DNA from: Bacteroidaceae bacterium
Lineage (GTDB): Bacteria; Bacteroidota; Bacteroidia; Bacteroidales; Bacteroidaceae
Assembly (NCBI GenBank): GCA_017466325.1
Contig: JAFTUK010000056.1
Coordinates: forward strand, 1-64,000
DNA: 64,000 bases
Direction: 5' to 3'
Made by a program: the position numbers and the translations under genes. Under the pieces are notes generated by a model that ran no database searches, had not been told where the DNA came from, and saw only the letters and a list, made by a program, of their open reading frames with translations. Below, one piece after another: positions 8,753-17,700 of this stretch; the first letter of the stretch is position 1; the number at the start of each line of letters is the position of its first letter.

Positions 8753-9937
8753 ATGATAAGGATTGCTTTTGTGCATAATCGTTTTCCTGCAGGAGGTGCA
8801 GAACGAGTGACGATGGATATAGCTTCCTACCTGAAATCGTATGGAGGCTATGAAGTGTTTGTCTATGCATCAAGGATTTCTAAAACATTGTTGAATGATG
8901 CTATGTTGAGCAACTTCACTTTACGTAAGATCCCAACACAGCTTATATCCAACGGCAGGGCCAAGCAAATAGAACGTAATATTCTTAAGGATGAAATAGA
9001 CATACTTGTTCAGTTAGGTAAGGCTATTCCCGGAATAAAGAAAATAAAGGAGAGGACTGGTGTGAAGACAATTGTTGCATGTCATGGAGAGCCATTCTGG
9101 CAGCGACATGCAATAGCGCATCGTAGGCAGAAAGGATTTTTTCGAAAACTAATGTGGCATCTCTTTAATAAACGAAGATTTGAGGATGGAACGTTGGCAT
9201 TGAGAATGGCAGTGGCACGTACGAGGAGAGATTACGAAACTTCAGATGCATACACAGTCCTTTGTAGACCATACGTGCAGGAAACGCTTTCTGGTTTAGG
9301 TGTTGAGGAGGTTTCTTCTCATATATATGCCATTGAAAATTCGGAGCCTCCTGTTGAGAATGTAAATTACAATAAGGAAAATATAATCCTTTTTGTAGGA
9401 AGATTTGAAAATTGGTCCAAACGTATTGACCGGCTTTTAAGGATATGGCGTTCCGTACAGAATCGGATGCAGGACTGGAAACTGGTTCTTGTGGGTGATG
9501 GTGCTGACTGGCACAGGATTCAGAGGTTGGCCGAAGACATGCATCTGCAGCGTATATATTTTGAGGGCAGACAAAACAATGTGTCAGAATATTATCAAAG
9601 GGCATCTGTAGTGGCATTGACTTCCGATACCGAAGGGTGGCCCCTAGCATTGACAGAGGGACAGTCTCATGGATGTATATGCGTGGCTTTTGGATGCACG
9701 GCGGGTGTCAGGGAAGTTCTTGCTCCTGATGGAGTGTGTGGGTTTATTGTTCCGGCCTTTGACGAACAAAAGTATGCTGAAGCCTTGTTGAAGATTGCGA
9801 TAATGGATGATGAGGAGAAGTTGGGTATACGGAAGAAATCTGTGGCCAAGAGATCGATGTATGCACCGGAAACAGTTTCGGAGAAGTGGAGACTCCTTTT
9901 TGACAAATTATATAATAATAAAAATAACGTAAGATGA
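8753..9937 (+). CDS. Glycosyltransferase family 4
   Basis: Predicted retaining GT-B glycosyltransferase, 394 residues. The N-terminal acceptor domain begins MIRIAFVHNRFPAGGAERVTMDIA, typical of GT4. The donor-binding half has LFVGRFENWSKRIDRLL, LVLVGDGADWHRIQ and the EX7E-like region DTEGWPLALTEGQSHGC. It would add a sugar to a lipid-linked surface glycan on the cytoplasmic side. The gene follows the regulator by 21 bases and its stop overlaps the LicD start (ATGA), so the two are translationally coupled. Codon use is more AT-rich than in neighbouring housekeeping genes, as common for glycan loci exchanged between strains. Sugar specificity is unknown. Confidence 0.9.
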   Translation: MIRIAFVHNRFPAGGAERVTMDIASYLKSYGGYEVFVYASRISKTLLNDAMLSNFTLRKIPTQLISNGRAKQIERNILKDEIDILVQLGKAIPGIKKIKERTGVKTIVACHGEPFWQRHAIAHRRQKGFFRKLMWHLFNKRRFEDGTLALRMAVARTRRDYETSDAYTVLCRPYVQETLSGLGVEEVSSHIYAIENSEPPVENVNYNKENIILFVGRFENWSKRIDRLLRIWRSVQNRMQDWKLVLVGDGADWHRIQRLAEDMHLQRIYFEGRQNNVSEYYQRASVVALTSDTEGWPLALTEGQSHGCICVAFGCTAGVREVLAPDGVCGFIVPAFDEQKYAEALLKIAIMDDEEKLGIRKKSVAKRSMYAPETVSEKWRLLFDKLYNNKNNVR

Positions 9938-10731
9938 GATTATATAACCCCGAAGGTTCGGTGCTAAGGAGGGACCAAAAGGAAATGCTCAAGGTTTTGG
10001 TAGTCTTCGCTGAAATCTGCAAGGAGCATGATATACAATGGTGGTTGTGTTCTGGAACTCTGTTGGGCGCAGCCCGTCACAAGGGGTTCATTCCTTGGGA
10101 TGACGATTTGGATGTGTCCATGCTCGAAGAAGACTACAGGAAATTGGAGAAAATTCTTGTTGGAATGGAAAGTGAAGAGTATTTTTTTCAGTGTACAAAG
10201 ACAGATCCCGACTATGTGAATGTTTTCGGTAAGTTCCGCAAGAAAATAGGGTCAGTGGAAACGACTGATTTTCGGGCACAATATTTTAAGTTTCAAGGTA
10301 TTGGGCTTGATGTGTTCTATATAGAAAAGGCCACTATGTTTGCTGCCCATCTTGCCAAATTCTTCTATCTGAACATGCAGCATCCTACCCAATATATCAA
10401 GAACCGCTTGCTGAGACATCTGGCTATAAAGGTGGTGTGTGTGATAAATTTTGTCCTGCTTATCCCTTTGGCACACCTAATTGGACTCTTCAATCCGAGG
10501 GACGAGTATCGTGTATGTCTCGGTTCTGGCTTTTACAAGAGCAGGTTTTTCAAGAAGGACATTTTCCCTCTGTCCAAAATGGAATTTGAGGGCATAGAGT
10601 TTCCTGTGCCAGGAAATGTAGACTCTTATTTAAGTAACATTTATGGCGATTGGAGAAAATTGCCTTCAGACGAACAGATAAGACGATCCATGCACAGCCC
10701 TGTTTATATCAAGGAGATATTTGGTGAGTAG
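9934..10731 (+). CDS. LicD-family phosphotransferase
   Basis: The 265-residue product has the LicD nucleotidyltransferase-fold signature: WWLCSGTLLGAARHKGFIPWDDD followed by LDVSM, with the metal-binding aspartates. LicD proteins move phosphocholine or other phospho-substituents onto surface sugars. A hydrophobic stretch near residues 165-190 (VVCVINFVLLIPLAHLIGLF) suggests membrane association. The ATG overlaps the GT4 stop by four bases. It converges on the GT2 gene with only 19 bases between stops. No choline kinase or CDP-choline genes are in this window, so the transferred group could be something other than phosphocholine. Confidence 0.88.
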   Translation: MRLYNPEGSVLRRDQKEMLKVLVVFAEICKEHDIQWWLCSGTLLGAARHKGFIPWDDDLDVSMLEEDYRKLEKILVGMESEEYFFQCTKTDPDYVNVFGKFRKKIGSVETTDFRAQYFKFQGIGLDVFYIEKATMFAAHLAKFFYLNMQHPTQYIKNRLLRHLAIKVVCVINFVLLIPLAHLIGLFNPRDEYRVCLGSGFYKSRFFKKDIFPLSKMEFEGIEFPVPGNVDSYLSNIYGDWRKLPSDEQIRRSMHSPVYIKEIFGE

Positions 10732-10750
10732 AAAAACTTGTAACACGGCA

Positions 10751-11698
10751 TTAGTGAAAAGGTCGTATGCCCAGCAATACTGCCAATTTCACGACAATCT
10801 GTATAGGGATACATGCTTGATACCTGATGTCTACATGTGCATTTCGTATGGCATTTTTTAACCAGGGGTATTCGGGTGAGAAATTGTATTGGTGCAACAA
10901 GGAATGCCAGCCTGCACGCAGTACTATACCTCCAGCCACATCTTTGATGGGACTGTTGGGAATGTTGTCCATATAGTTCTGGTATAGGTTCAGCAGGTTG
11001 CGTGATGAGGCTATGTGTCGTGTGGCCATGCTTTGAGAGCACATGGAACCTTTATTGGTCTTGCGATAATGATATAGCACCTGTGGTATGTGCACAATGC
11101 TCTTGGCATGGTATATTATCTGTGCCATCAGATAAATGTCCTCGTGCATTCCCAGAATGGGAGTGTAGATGTGGTTTTCTGTATACAGGGTACGGCGGAA
11201 ACATTTGGTGACGCAATAGCCGAATGACTTGTAGTTGAAGATGTTCTCAATCCACAGTTCTTTGGAGGAAACCGTGTATTCCTTTTCGCGCTTTATGCTT
11301 TGTCTGTGTCCGTACTCCTTGACGAGGTTGAAGTAGACAATGTCGGCGTTACTTTCTTTTATCGTTTTCAGGATTGTATCAAAGGCGTTTTGTTCCAGCC
11401 AATCGTCGGGGTCGGCAAACAATATATGTTCTCCACTGGCGTGCTCTATGCCGGTCTTGCGGGCAATTGGCAGACCTTGGTTCTCCTGATTCAATATGAC
11501 GATATTTTTACGTAGGTTTGCATATCGTTCGTTGATTACCCTTTCGAGTATCTGCATGGACTTGTCCTTCGTCCCGTCATTGACAAAGACATACTCGATA
11601 TCTGTGCAGGTCTGTGAGAAGATGCTGTGGGCATATTGCTCCATATACTCCTCCACACCATACACACAGGTGACAAGCGAAAGTGTGTGTGTACTCAT
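10751..11698 (-). CDS. Glycosyltransferase family 2
   Basis: Predicted inverting GT-A glycosyltransferase, 315 residues. It starts MSTHTLSLVTCVYGVEEYME; the nucleotide-binding part follows with IEYVFVNDGTKDKS and the metal-binding DxD-type motif is LFADPDDWLEQ near residue 100. The C-terminal part has YHYRKTNKGSM. It probably adds a sugar in surface-glycan assembly. Its ATG overlaps the stop of the upstream Stealth gene by four bases, so it is the last gene of a three-gene minus-strand operon (acyltransferase, Stealth protein, GT2). Donor and acceptor unknown. Confidence 0.9.
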   Translation of the reverse strand: MSTHTLSLVTCVYGVEEYMEQYAHSIFSQTCTDIEYVFVNDGTKDKSMQILERVINERYANLRKNIVILNQENQGLPIARKTGIEHASGEHILFADPDDWLEQNAFDTILKTIKESNADIVYFNLVKEYGHRQSIKREKEYTVSSKELWIENIFNYKSFGYCVTKCFRRTLYTENHIYTPILGMHEDIYLMAQIIYHAKSIVHIPQVLYHYRKTNKGSMCSQSMATRHIASSRNLLNLYQNYMDNIPNSPIKDVAGGIVLRAGWHSLLHQYNFSPEYPWLKNAIRNAHVDIRYQACIPIQIVVKLAVLLGIRPFH

Positions 11699-12576
11699 GC
11701 TATTTCGTATTTAGACCTCTCGGGCAGGATTTTGTCGAATGCCGAGAGGAGTGTAGTGCGCAGTTCTTCGTAGCGCGCTTCGGTCAGTTGTACATCGTTG
11801 ATGCAGGTCAGTTTGTGTGTGGGATGCTCTATGAATTCTCTGAGTTTCTGTGCAGAGACTATTCCTACAGAGAAATGCTTCTTCGACAATCTCTCGTTGA
11901 TAAGCTTTCCCTTCAGGAACATATAGTCAAGATACAGGTATTGGTTCAGGTTCTTGTCCGTACGGGTGGTTGACATTGTTGAGAGTATCTCTTCTTTTGC
12001 AGCATTGTATACCTGTTGTACTTCGCTTTTAAGCATAGGAGAGCAAATGTGTTGTGGACGTAAGAAGCTTATGGGGACTTTCTTTCCGCAAATGCGATAG
12101 GCCAATGTGCTGGAATTTCTGCAAATTTTTCGGAACATTCCAAATGTAAAGATATGGTGACTCATGCCAAGAACTCCTTTCCCATTACGAAAGAAGTCTG
12201 TAGGCGAACAGGGCTGCAAAGGAAAAAAGTCGTCATTAAAATACAGATACTCTTCATCTAGATCCTCAATGTTGTGCAAGTGCATTTCAATGGGATTGCA
12301 ATTGAAAGTCGGTAGAAACTGTTTGGGAATGATATCTTTGTGTAGTACCACATTTACAGTTTCTCTGTTCAGCCACTCTGGCACCTGACTCTCGCCCGAA
12401 ACAACAAGATGCACCTTACGTATGAAGGGCATGTGCTTCTCTATGCCACGGAACAGGTATTTCAGTGTGCCCCAGTCTCGGAATCGCTTTTCCAGGATAG
12501 GGGTGTTGGTATGCTTTTCGTATTCCTTTTGCCATACGGGATCAAGTCCGTTGACGTATGTGATGACAATGTCCAT
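11695..12576 (-). CDS. Stealth-family sugar-phosphate transferase
   Basis: The product matches the Stealth family, whose members transfer hexose-1-phosphate (sometimes N-acetylglucosamine-1-phosphate) to make phosphodiester-linked surface polysaccharides. Visible blocks are CR1 MDIVITYVNGLDPVWQKEY, CR2 RDWGTLKYLFRGIEKHMPF with VHLVVSG, and the CR3-like region LPTFNCNPIEMHLHNIEDL then EYLYFNDDFF. ATG at 12576 is chosen because CR1 starts there; the 30 codons upstream are not family-like. This gives 293 residues. It starts 8 bases after the acyltransferase stop and overlaps the GT2 start. With LicD across the convergent junction it suggests phosphate in the surface glycan. Confidence 0.88.
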   Translation of the reverse strand: MDIVITYVNGLDPVWQKEYEKHTNTPILEKRFRDWGTLKYLFRGIEKHMPFIRKVHLVVSGESQVPEWLNRETVNVVLHKDIIPKQFLPTFNCNPIEMHLHNIEDLDEEYLYFNDDFFPLQPCSPTDFFRNGKGVLGMSHHIFTFGMFRKICRNSSTLAYRICGKKVPISFLRPQHICSPMLKSEVQQVYNAAKEEILSTMSTTRTDKNLNQYLYLDYMFLKGKLINERLSKKHFSVGIVSAQKLREFIEHPTHKLTCINDVQLTEARYEELRTTLLSAFDKILPERSKYEIA

Positions 12577-12584
12577 AGTGTGTG

Positions 12585-13520
12585 TTATTTTTCCAAAGTG
12601 CTTGTGCCAAAATATTTTGCTTGTTTTTCTGGTGTGTGCTTCCAGCGCTTGTGTGACCACATCCACAGTTCAGGCTGATCCTTTATCATTTCCTCCAGTC
12701 GGGTGGCATAGCGTTGTGTTATCTCATGCTGGGGCACATCCTCCTTGCCGTCATAGATTTCTTCCAGCATTACCTCGTATTTGCCCGGAGCAACACGTTT
12801 TGTATAGGCAAAAAGAATGGGTATCTTGAATTTTGTGGCAATGCTCTCTGCGCCATCAATGAATGCCGTGTCCTGATTGAGGAAGCGGAACCAATGGCTG
12901 TCTGCTCTCAGGTTCGGACTCTGGTCGGACAGTAGGCCCAAAATGATACCCTTGCCCTTGTTGCGATTTCTTAGATAATAGGTGATGGTGCTTTTCATGG
13001 GCACAGTGGTTATGTTTTCCGAATATTTTCGCAGACGCAGGAAGAGATAGTCGAAAACCACATTGCTCATCGGATGGTACACGCTCATGAACGTGTTGCA
13101 CATCTGTTGCCTGCTCCATAGGGGCAGGTATTCCCAGCACCCGTAGTGAGCACCTACCGCTATCCAGTCCTTGCCGTCCAGCTTTTCGGCCACTTCCTTG
13201 GCGTTTACCCAATTGACTACTCTGTCCTTGCGCCTTTCGCTTGCACCAACTAGACTGATGATGTCCACCGCTACCTCTCCCAGATGCGTGTAGTATCTGT
13301 GTACCAGTCTTCTTATCTCCTGCTTGCTCTTTTCTGGGAACGATTTTGCCATGTTCTCAGCAATCACCTTATGCCTGTAATGCGAAAGGATAAGAAGCAA
13401 TGCCAGGAAGGTTTTCAATATATAGTATCTGAAGCATCTGGGTGTGATGCTGATAAAAAGGAAGAACCACCAAAGCAGTTCCATGCAGATATGCTGATAC
13501 CATTTCATTTGTGTTTCCAT
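12585..13520 (-). CDS. LpxL/HtrB-like lysophospholipid acyltransferase
   Basis: Inner-membrane acyltransferase family that adds secondary acyl chains to lipid A or related lipids, 311 residues from ATG 13520 (an in-frame TTG at 13544 is possible). One N-terminal membrane anchor is seen at about residues 15-45. The catalytic HX4E box is GAHYGCWE with His125 and Glu130, and LLSDQSPN is the second block. In Bacteroidales such genes are lipid A or aminolipid acyltransferases; lying first in an operon with Stealth and GT2 genes, it may acylate a lipid carrier, which is inference. A strong promoter is at 13570-13602. Confidence 0.87.
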   Translation of the reverse strand: METQMKWYQHICMELLWWFFLFISITPRCFRYYILKTFLALLLILSHYRHKVIAENMAKSFPEKSKQEIRRLVHRYYTHLGEVAVDIISLVGASERRKDRVVNWVNAKEVAEKLDGKDWIAVGAHYGCWEYLPLWSRQQMCNTFMSVYHPMSNVVFDYLFLRLRKYSENITTVPMKSTITYYLRNRNKGKGIILGLLSDQSPNLRADSHWFRFLNQDTAFIDGAESIATKFKIPILFAYTKRVAPGKYEVMLEEIYDGKEDVPQHEITQRYATRLEEMIKDQPELWMWSHKRWKHTPEKQAKYFGTSTLEK

Positions 13521-13569
13521 AGCAATAATGTGTTTGCTTTTCAAAACCTTGACAACTTCATTTGAAGTT

Positions 13570-13602
13570 CAAAGGTAGTAAAATAAAACCTTAATCGCAA
13601 AA
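13570..13602 (-). promoter_or_regulatory. Bacteroidetes promoter of the acyltransferase-Stealth-GT2 operon
   Basis: On the minus strand TTTTG (13598-13602) is followed after 20 bases by TAccTTTG (13570-13577), 50 bases before ATG 13520. The match to consensus is complete. Confidence 0.8.
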
Positions 13603-13693
13603 TTTCAGTGTAAATGTATAATAAATATAGTGTTTGCTCCCCAATATCTGCATTTTTTTCGTATCTTCGCACATAATTTTAATATAATTCCAA

Positions 13694-14677
13694 ATGCTAT
13701 ATCCATTATTATTTGAAACCAGTCTGTTTCCCATCGTATGGGGTGGCACTCGTTTGAGGCAGATGAAGGGAATGCCCCCCAGCAACGAGCCTATAGGCGA
13801 GAGTTGGGAGGTCAGCGCTGTGCCAGGCAAGGAGTCTGTTGTGCTCAATGGTGAGCTTGCAGGCAGGAACCTGCGCGAATTGTGTGCAGAGTATGGAGCA
13901 GACCTTTTGGGCAAGGCCGTTCAGGAGAAATTCGGAAGCGAGTTCCCCATGCTGGTCAAGTTCATCGATGCCGAGAGCGACCTGAGCATTCAGGTGCATC
14001 CTGACGATGCCGTTGCCATGCAGCGCCATGGCAGCATGGGCAAGACAGAGATGTGGTACGTGGTGGATGCCAAGCCCGGAACATACCTTTATGCCGGTTT
14101 TGCCAAGAGCATAACCAGCGAGGAGTACCGCCGCAGGGTGGAGGACGGCACCATTTGCGAGGTCCTTGCCAAGCATCCCATCCGTATGGGCGATGCATTC
14201 TTCATACCGGCCGGCCGTGTGCATGCCATCTGTGGAGGTGCGCTGATTGCCGAAGTTCAGCAGAGCAGCGACATCACTTATCGTATTTATGACTACGGCA
14301 GAATGGGAATGGACGGCAAACCCCGTGAACTGCACACGGAACTTGCGGCAGATGTACTGGACTATACCGTGCACAAGGAGTATTCCATCAGTTACCCCAT
14401 GGTGCTGAACAAGTCCAACCTGGTGTGCGAGTGCGAGTTCTTCACCGTGAGGATGCAACGCCTTAATACTGCTGTTGCCCGCGACCTGAAGCACAAGGAC
14501 TCTTTCGTTGTATACGTATGTATGCGTGGCGAGTGTATGATAGGCGACTCCGTCCACATGAAGCAGGGATTCAGTTGCCTTGTGCCTGCCGCCTGTGCCG
14601 ATATAGAAATTACCCCAATGGGCGAGAAGGGAATGGTAGAACTTCTGGAGGTATTCGTGGACAACGAGAAGTTTTAG
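13694..14677 (+). CDS. manA: Mannose-6-phosphate isomerase, class I type
   Basis: Zinc enzyme interconverting fructose-6-phosphate and mannose-6-phosphate, feeding GDP-mannose and GDP-fucose for surface glycans or allowing mannose use. The product has 327 residues, the short bacterial form. Zinc ligands are Gln100 and His102 in SIQVHPDD and Glu119 in KTEMWY; the later HAICGGALIAEVQQSSD carries the next ligand and active-site loop. A -7-like TAtcTTCG lies at 13662-13669 without a well-spaced -33. The gene converges on the GH84 gene with a strong hairpin between. Identity is firm. Confidence 0.95.
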   Translation: MLYPLLFETSLFPIVWGGTRLRQMKGMPPSNEPIGESWEVSAVPGKESVVLNGELAGRNLRELCAEYGADLLGKAVQEKFGSEFPMLVKFIDAESDLSIQVHPDDAVAMQRHGSMGKTEMWYVVDAKPGTYLYAGFAKSITSEEYRRRVEDGTICEVLAKHPIRMGDAFFIPAGRVHAICGGALIAEVQQSSDITYRIYDYGRMGMDGKPRELHTELAADVLDYTVHKEYSISYPMVLNKSNLVCECEFFTVRMQRLNTAVARDLKHKDSFVVYVCMRGECMIGDSVHMKQGFSCLVPAACADIEITPMGEKGMVELLEVFVDNEKF

Positions 14678-14708
14678 CCAGGTAGCGTAACAAGAACAAA
14701 CTGGTATA

Positions 14709-14752
14709 ATAACAATAATGGAGGGCATCGTGATGCCCTCCATTATTGTTAT
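14709..14752. terminator. Bidirectional terminator between manA and GH84 gene
   Basis: A perfect inverted repeat with 21-bp arms and a 2-base loop; the core is AATGGAGGGCATC and its complement. The outer arm is A/T-rich on both sides, so it can end transcription from either convergent gene. Confidence 0.88.
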
Positions 14753-14768
14753 CACTCATTGCAGGGTG

Positions 14769-17700
14769 TTATGGTGCAATGATTTTCTTTCCATTCATTA
14801 TATAAATACCGTTATGTTCGGGGTGTTTTACACGCTGTCCCTTTAGGTTATACAAGACCTTCTTGCTGTTGTTGGACTCTTGTCCAATGGTATCTTCAAT
14901 ACCGGAGGGAATAACTCCAAACACCTTGTACATAAACGCATCATAGGCCTCTTGCAGGGCTTTCAGGTCCTCTTCGGTAGCTTCAGAGGGTAGTGGCTCT
15001 GTGGCATCAAAAAGCGCATCTGCTTCTGCTTGGGCATTCTTTAGTTTGTAGTACTCTGTGGTGGAATACAATTGCAGTTCTCCTATATGAAAGAATCCTG
15101 CACTAACTCCAGAGGTGTTGCCCGTGGTTCTTTGTTCCATAAGACGTATGGCAGGATATGGCTTCTGCAAAGTAAACGATGTCTTTACCGTTTCTCTTTG
15201 GTTGGAATATGGGAAAGTCACGTTTGCCACCAACTCTGTTTCCGCCGAGATTCCGCTTCCACTTGTCACGCCTATTATCTGGGCCTCTATGAGGTGGTGG
15301 CCATCTGTGTTGCTGCGTCTTCCCATGTGCATTATTACCTTGCCAATGTTTTTTCCCGGTAATGCAATCTCCAGATAATGTACTCCGTCTGCCACAGCTC
15401 CTCCGCTCCATGCGGAATGCCAGTAGGTACTTTGGTCGCCATCCAGAAGGTTATTTAGAGAACCTTCACTGGGTTCGGTATAGGGAGAACTGAACTGACT
15501 GTTCTGCGTAATGAGTTTGTCCCCTTGGCCACAGGAATCCAATGCATTCAGTGCTTTGGCCTTCAGCAAGGCAAATGCTTGGGCAAGTTCGCTGTCGCCC
15601 TGAGGCAGTGAAGAGGTGTTGGGGTCGTATTCTGGTGTGATTTCATAGATGGCAGGCGCATCGGAACCCTCCCATTCCAGACGCACAGCACGGGCCTTTG
15701 GATGGGATTGCAGGTCTACTGTCTGACATGCTTCGGTCAGTGAACCCACACTTTCCCATTGTGTTCCATCCGTGGTTACGCTGATGGTGGGCTGTACGGA
15801 TGTGGGGAGACTATAGAAGGTTATGCCCTTTATGTCGTAGTGCCTGTTGATGGAATATGTGAGAGGGCTGCTTGCACTGGCAGGAAGTCCGGTCTGTGCC
15901 TTATGGTCGGTAAGTTGTCTGACAGCTGTGCCATTGCCTTCGGTACATGCTGCCAGAGTGCCGTTTTCTGCATATTGGCGGTTTACCTCTATTTCATAAA
16001 GACGCATCCACTTGCTGGTATTGGCAGAGATAAGTCTAAGGCGGACATAGCGTGCGGAAACTCCGGCACCGTCAAAGTCGCAATAAACCATCTCGTCGTT
16101 ATACTTTACGTTCTGTCCCAAATCAATGCTCCAGTTGTATGTGTCGTTTCCTTTTACTTTCAGGTTGGCCCATTTCTTTCCGTCAGCAGAATATTGTATT
16201 CTGCCAGAATGTGGATAGTCGCCGTTTACGATACCCATGCAAAGGCGCACGTCATGCAGTATGGTTTCCGTTCCAAGGTCGAGAGTGTACAGGTCGCCGG
16301 TCTGCTGGTTGCGGTTCAGACAGGTGTAGGTGTCGTAGTTGCCGTCCACCATCTTGTCGGCTGTGTGTCCTTCGTAGATATTCCCGTCCGGAATGGTTAT
16401 GGATGTTGCCTTGGCCTGTTTGGCAAGGTATATGGAGAACGACTCTGCCTTGATTTCAAAATCCTTGATCCCTTGTGCACCTTCATTCAGGAAAATGAAA
16501 TAACCGGCATATTGCTGTACAGCATCATCGGCAGCGTCCAGTTTCTTCCACTCCTTGCCGTCGGTGCTGAATTTTGCGTAGGGCAGGATATCATCCTGGA
16601 TGATAACCTTTTCAATCAGCGAAGGTTCGGGGAGTGCAACACCAACGTATTTGTTGATGTCCAGATTGCTTGCCTGCAGGCTGAGACCTATCCTGTTGCC
16701 TGTTGTCTGCAGGGAGGCATTCAGAAGCGGAGAGTTGGTGATGATAGAAGGCTCGGTAATAGCGTCAGTGTTTTGGAAATATGTGTCGATGGCCTTTTCC
16801 TTCAGGTATGCAATGAAGGGATAGAGGTATCTCCTTGAGAGTTGTGCCTGACGTTGGCTCACGCTGATACCGTTTCCCATTCCCTCCAGTGCGTATGCGG
16901 TGTAAAGTGTGCTGTTTTCCAGTGCATCGAGGCTGTCGCACACTTCCTTTACTTTGGGCCAGTTTTCCTTATGTCCGTTTATGGGATTGTCCAGAATGTC
17001 CAGCATCTTCCCTATAACAATGGAATAGGTGTGCAGGGTGTGCACCCATGGAGCAATGTCCGCATACAGGAGCCTGTCGCTCTGTGTTTCAGAGTCTTTC
17101 AGTGTGATGACCTTCTCGCTATCACCCTTTATCTTCTGTATGGTGGCCTTGAGGTTTGCCGAGTTCGGCGAATTGGCTGCCAATGTGTTCTTGTAGTTGT
17201 TTATCAATGTCTGCATACTCTCAGGTTCGTTCCAACGCAGGTAGTATGTGATGTCGTGGTAAGCCTGGCGCACCTGTTCGTCTGATATGATGGTCTTGAA
17301 ACTTGCCTCCCAACTTGCTTCGTTCTTGAAACCGGCGTTGTTCCAGGCATAGTCCGCAATGGAGAACAGTGAGGTCTTGGCCACCTGACCCTGTTGCATG
17401 GGGTTGGCCACTATGCCCTGGCAATTGTTCAACTTTGAGGGAAGGCGCTCACCGTTGCCCACGGCTGGCATGTCCACGAAGTTGCTGTACATGTCCATGG
17501 GATAGATCTGGCCGTCGGCGTTGTCATTGCAGGGGTAGTTCCACCACCATCCCATGGCACGTCCGAACTCCTGCATCACGGTGATGGTATGGTCGTTGTT
17601 GGGTACAGACCACACACCCTGGCCGGTGGAGTATACGGTTATGTACGAAGGTACCTTGCTGAGTGCCGCCATGAAACGCTTTCTCTGATCCGCACTGCTG

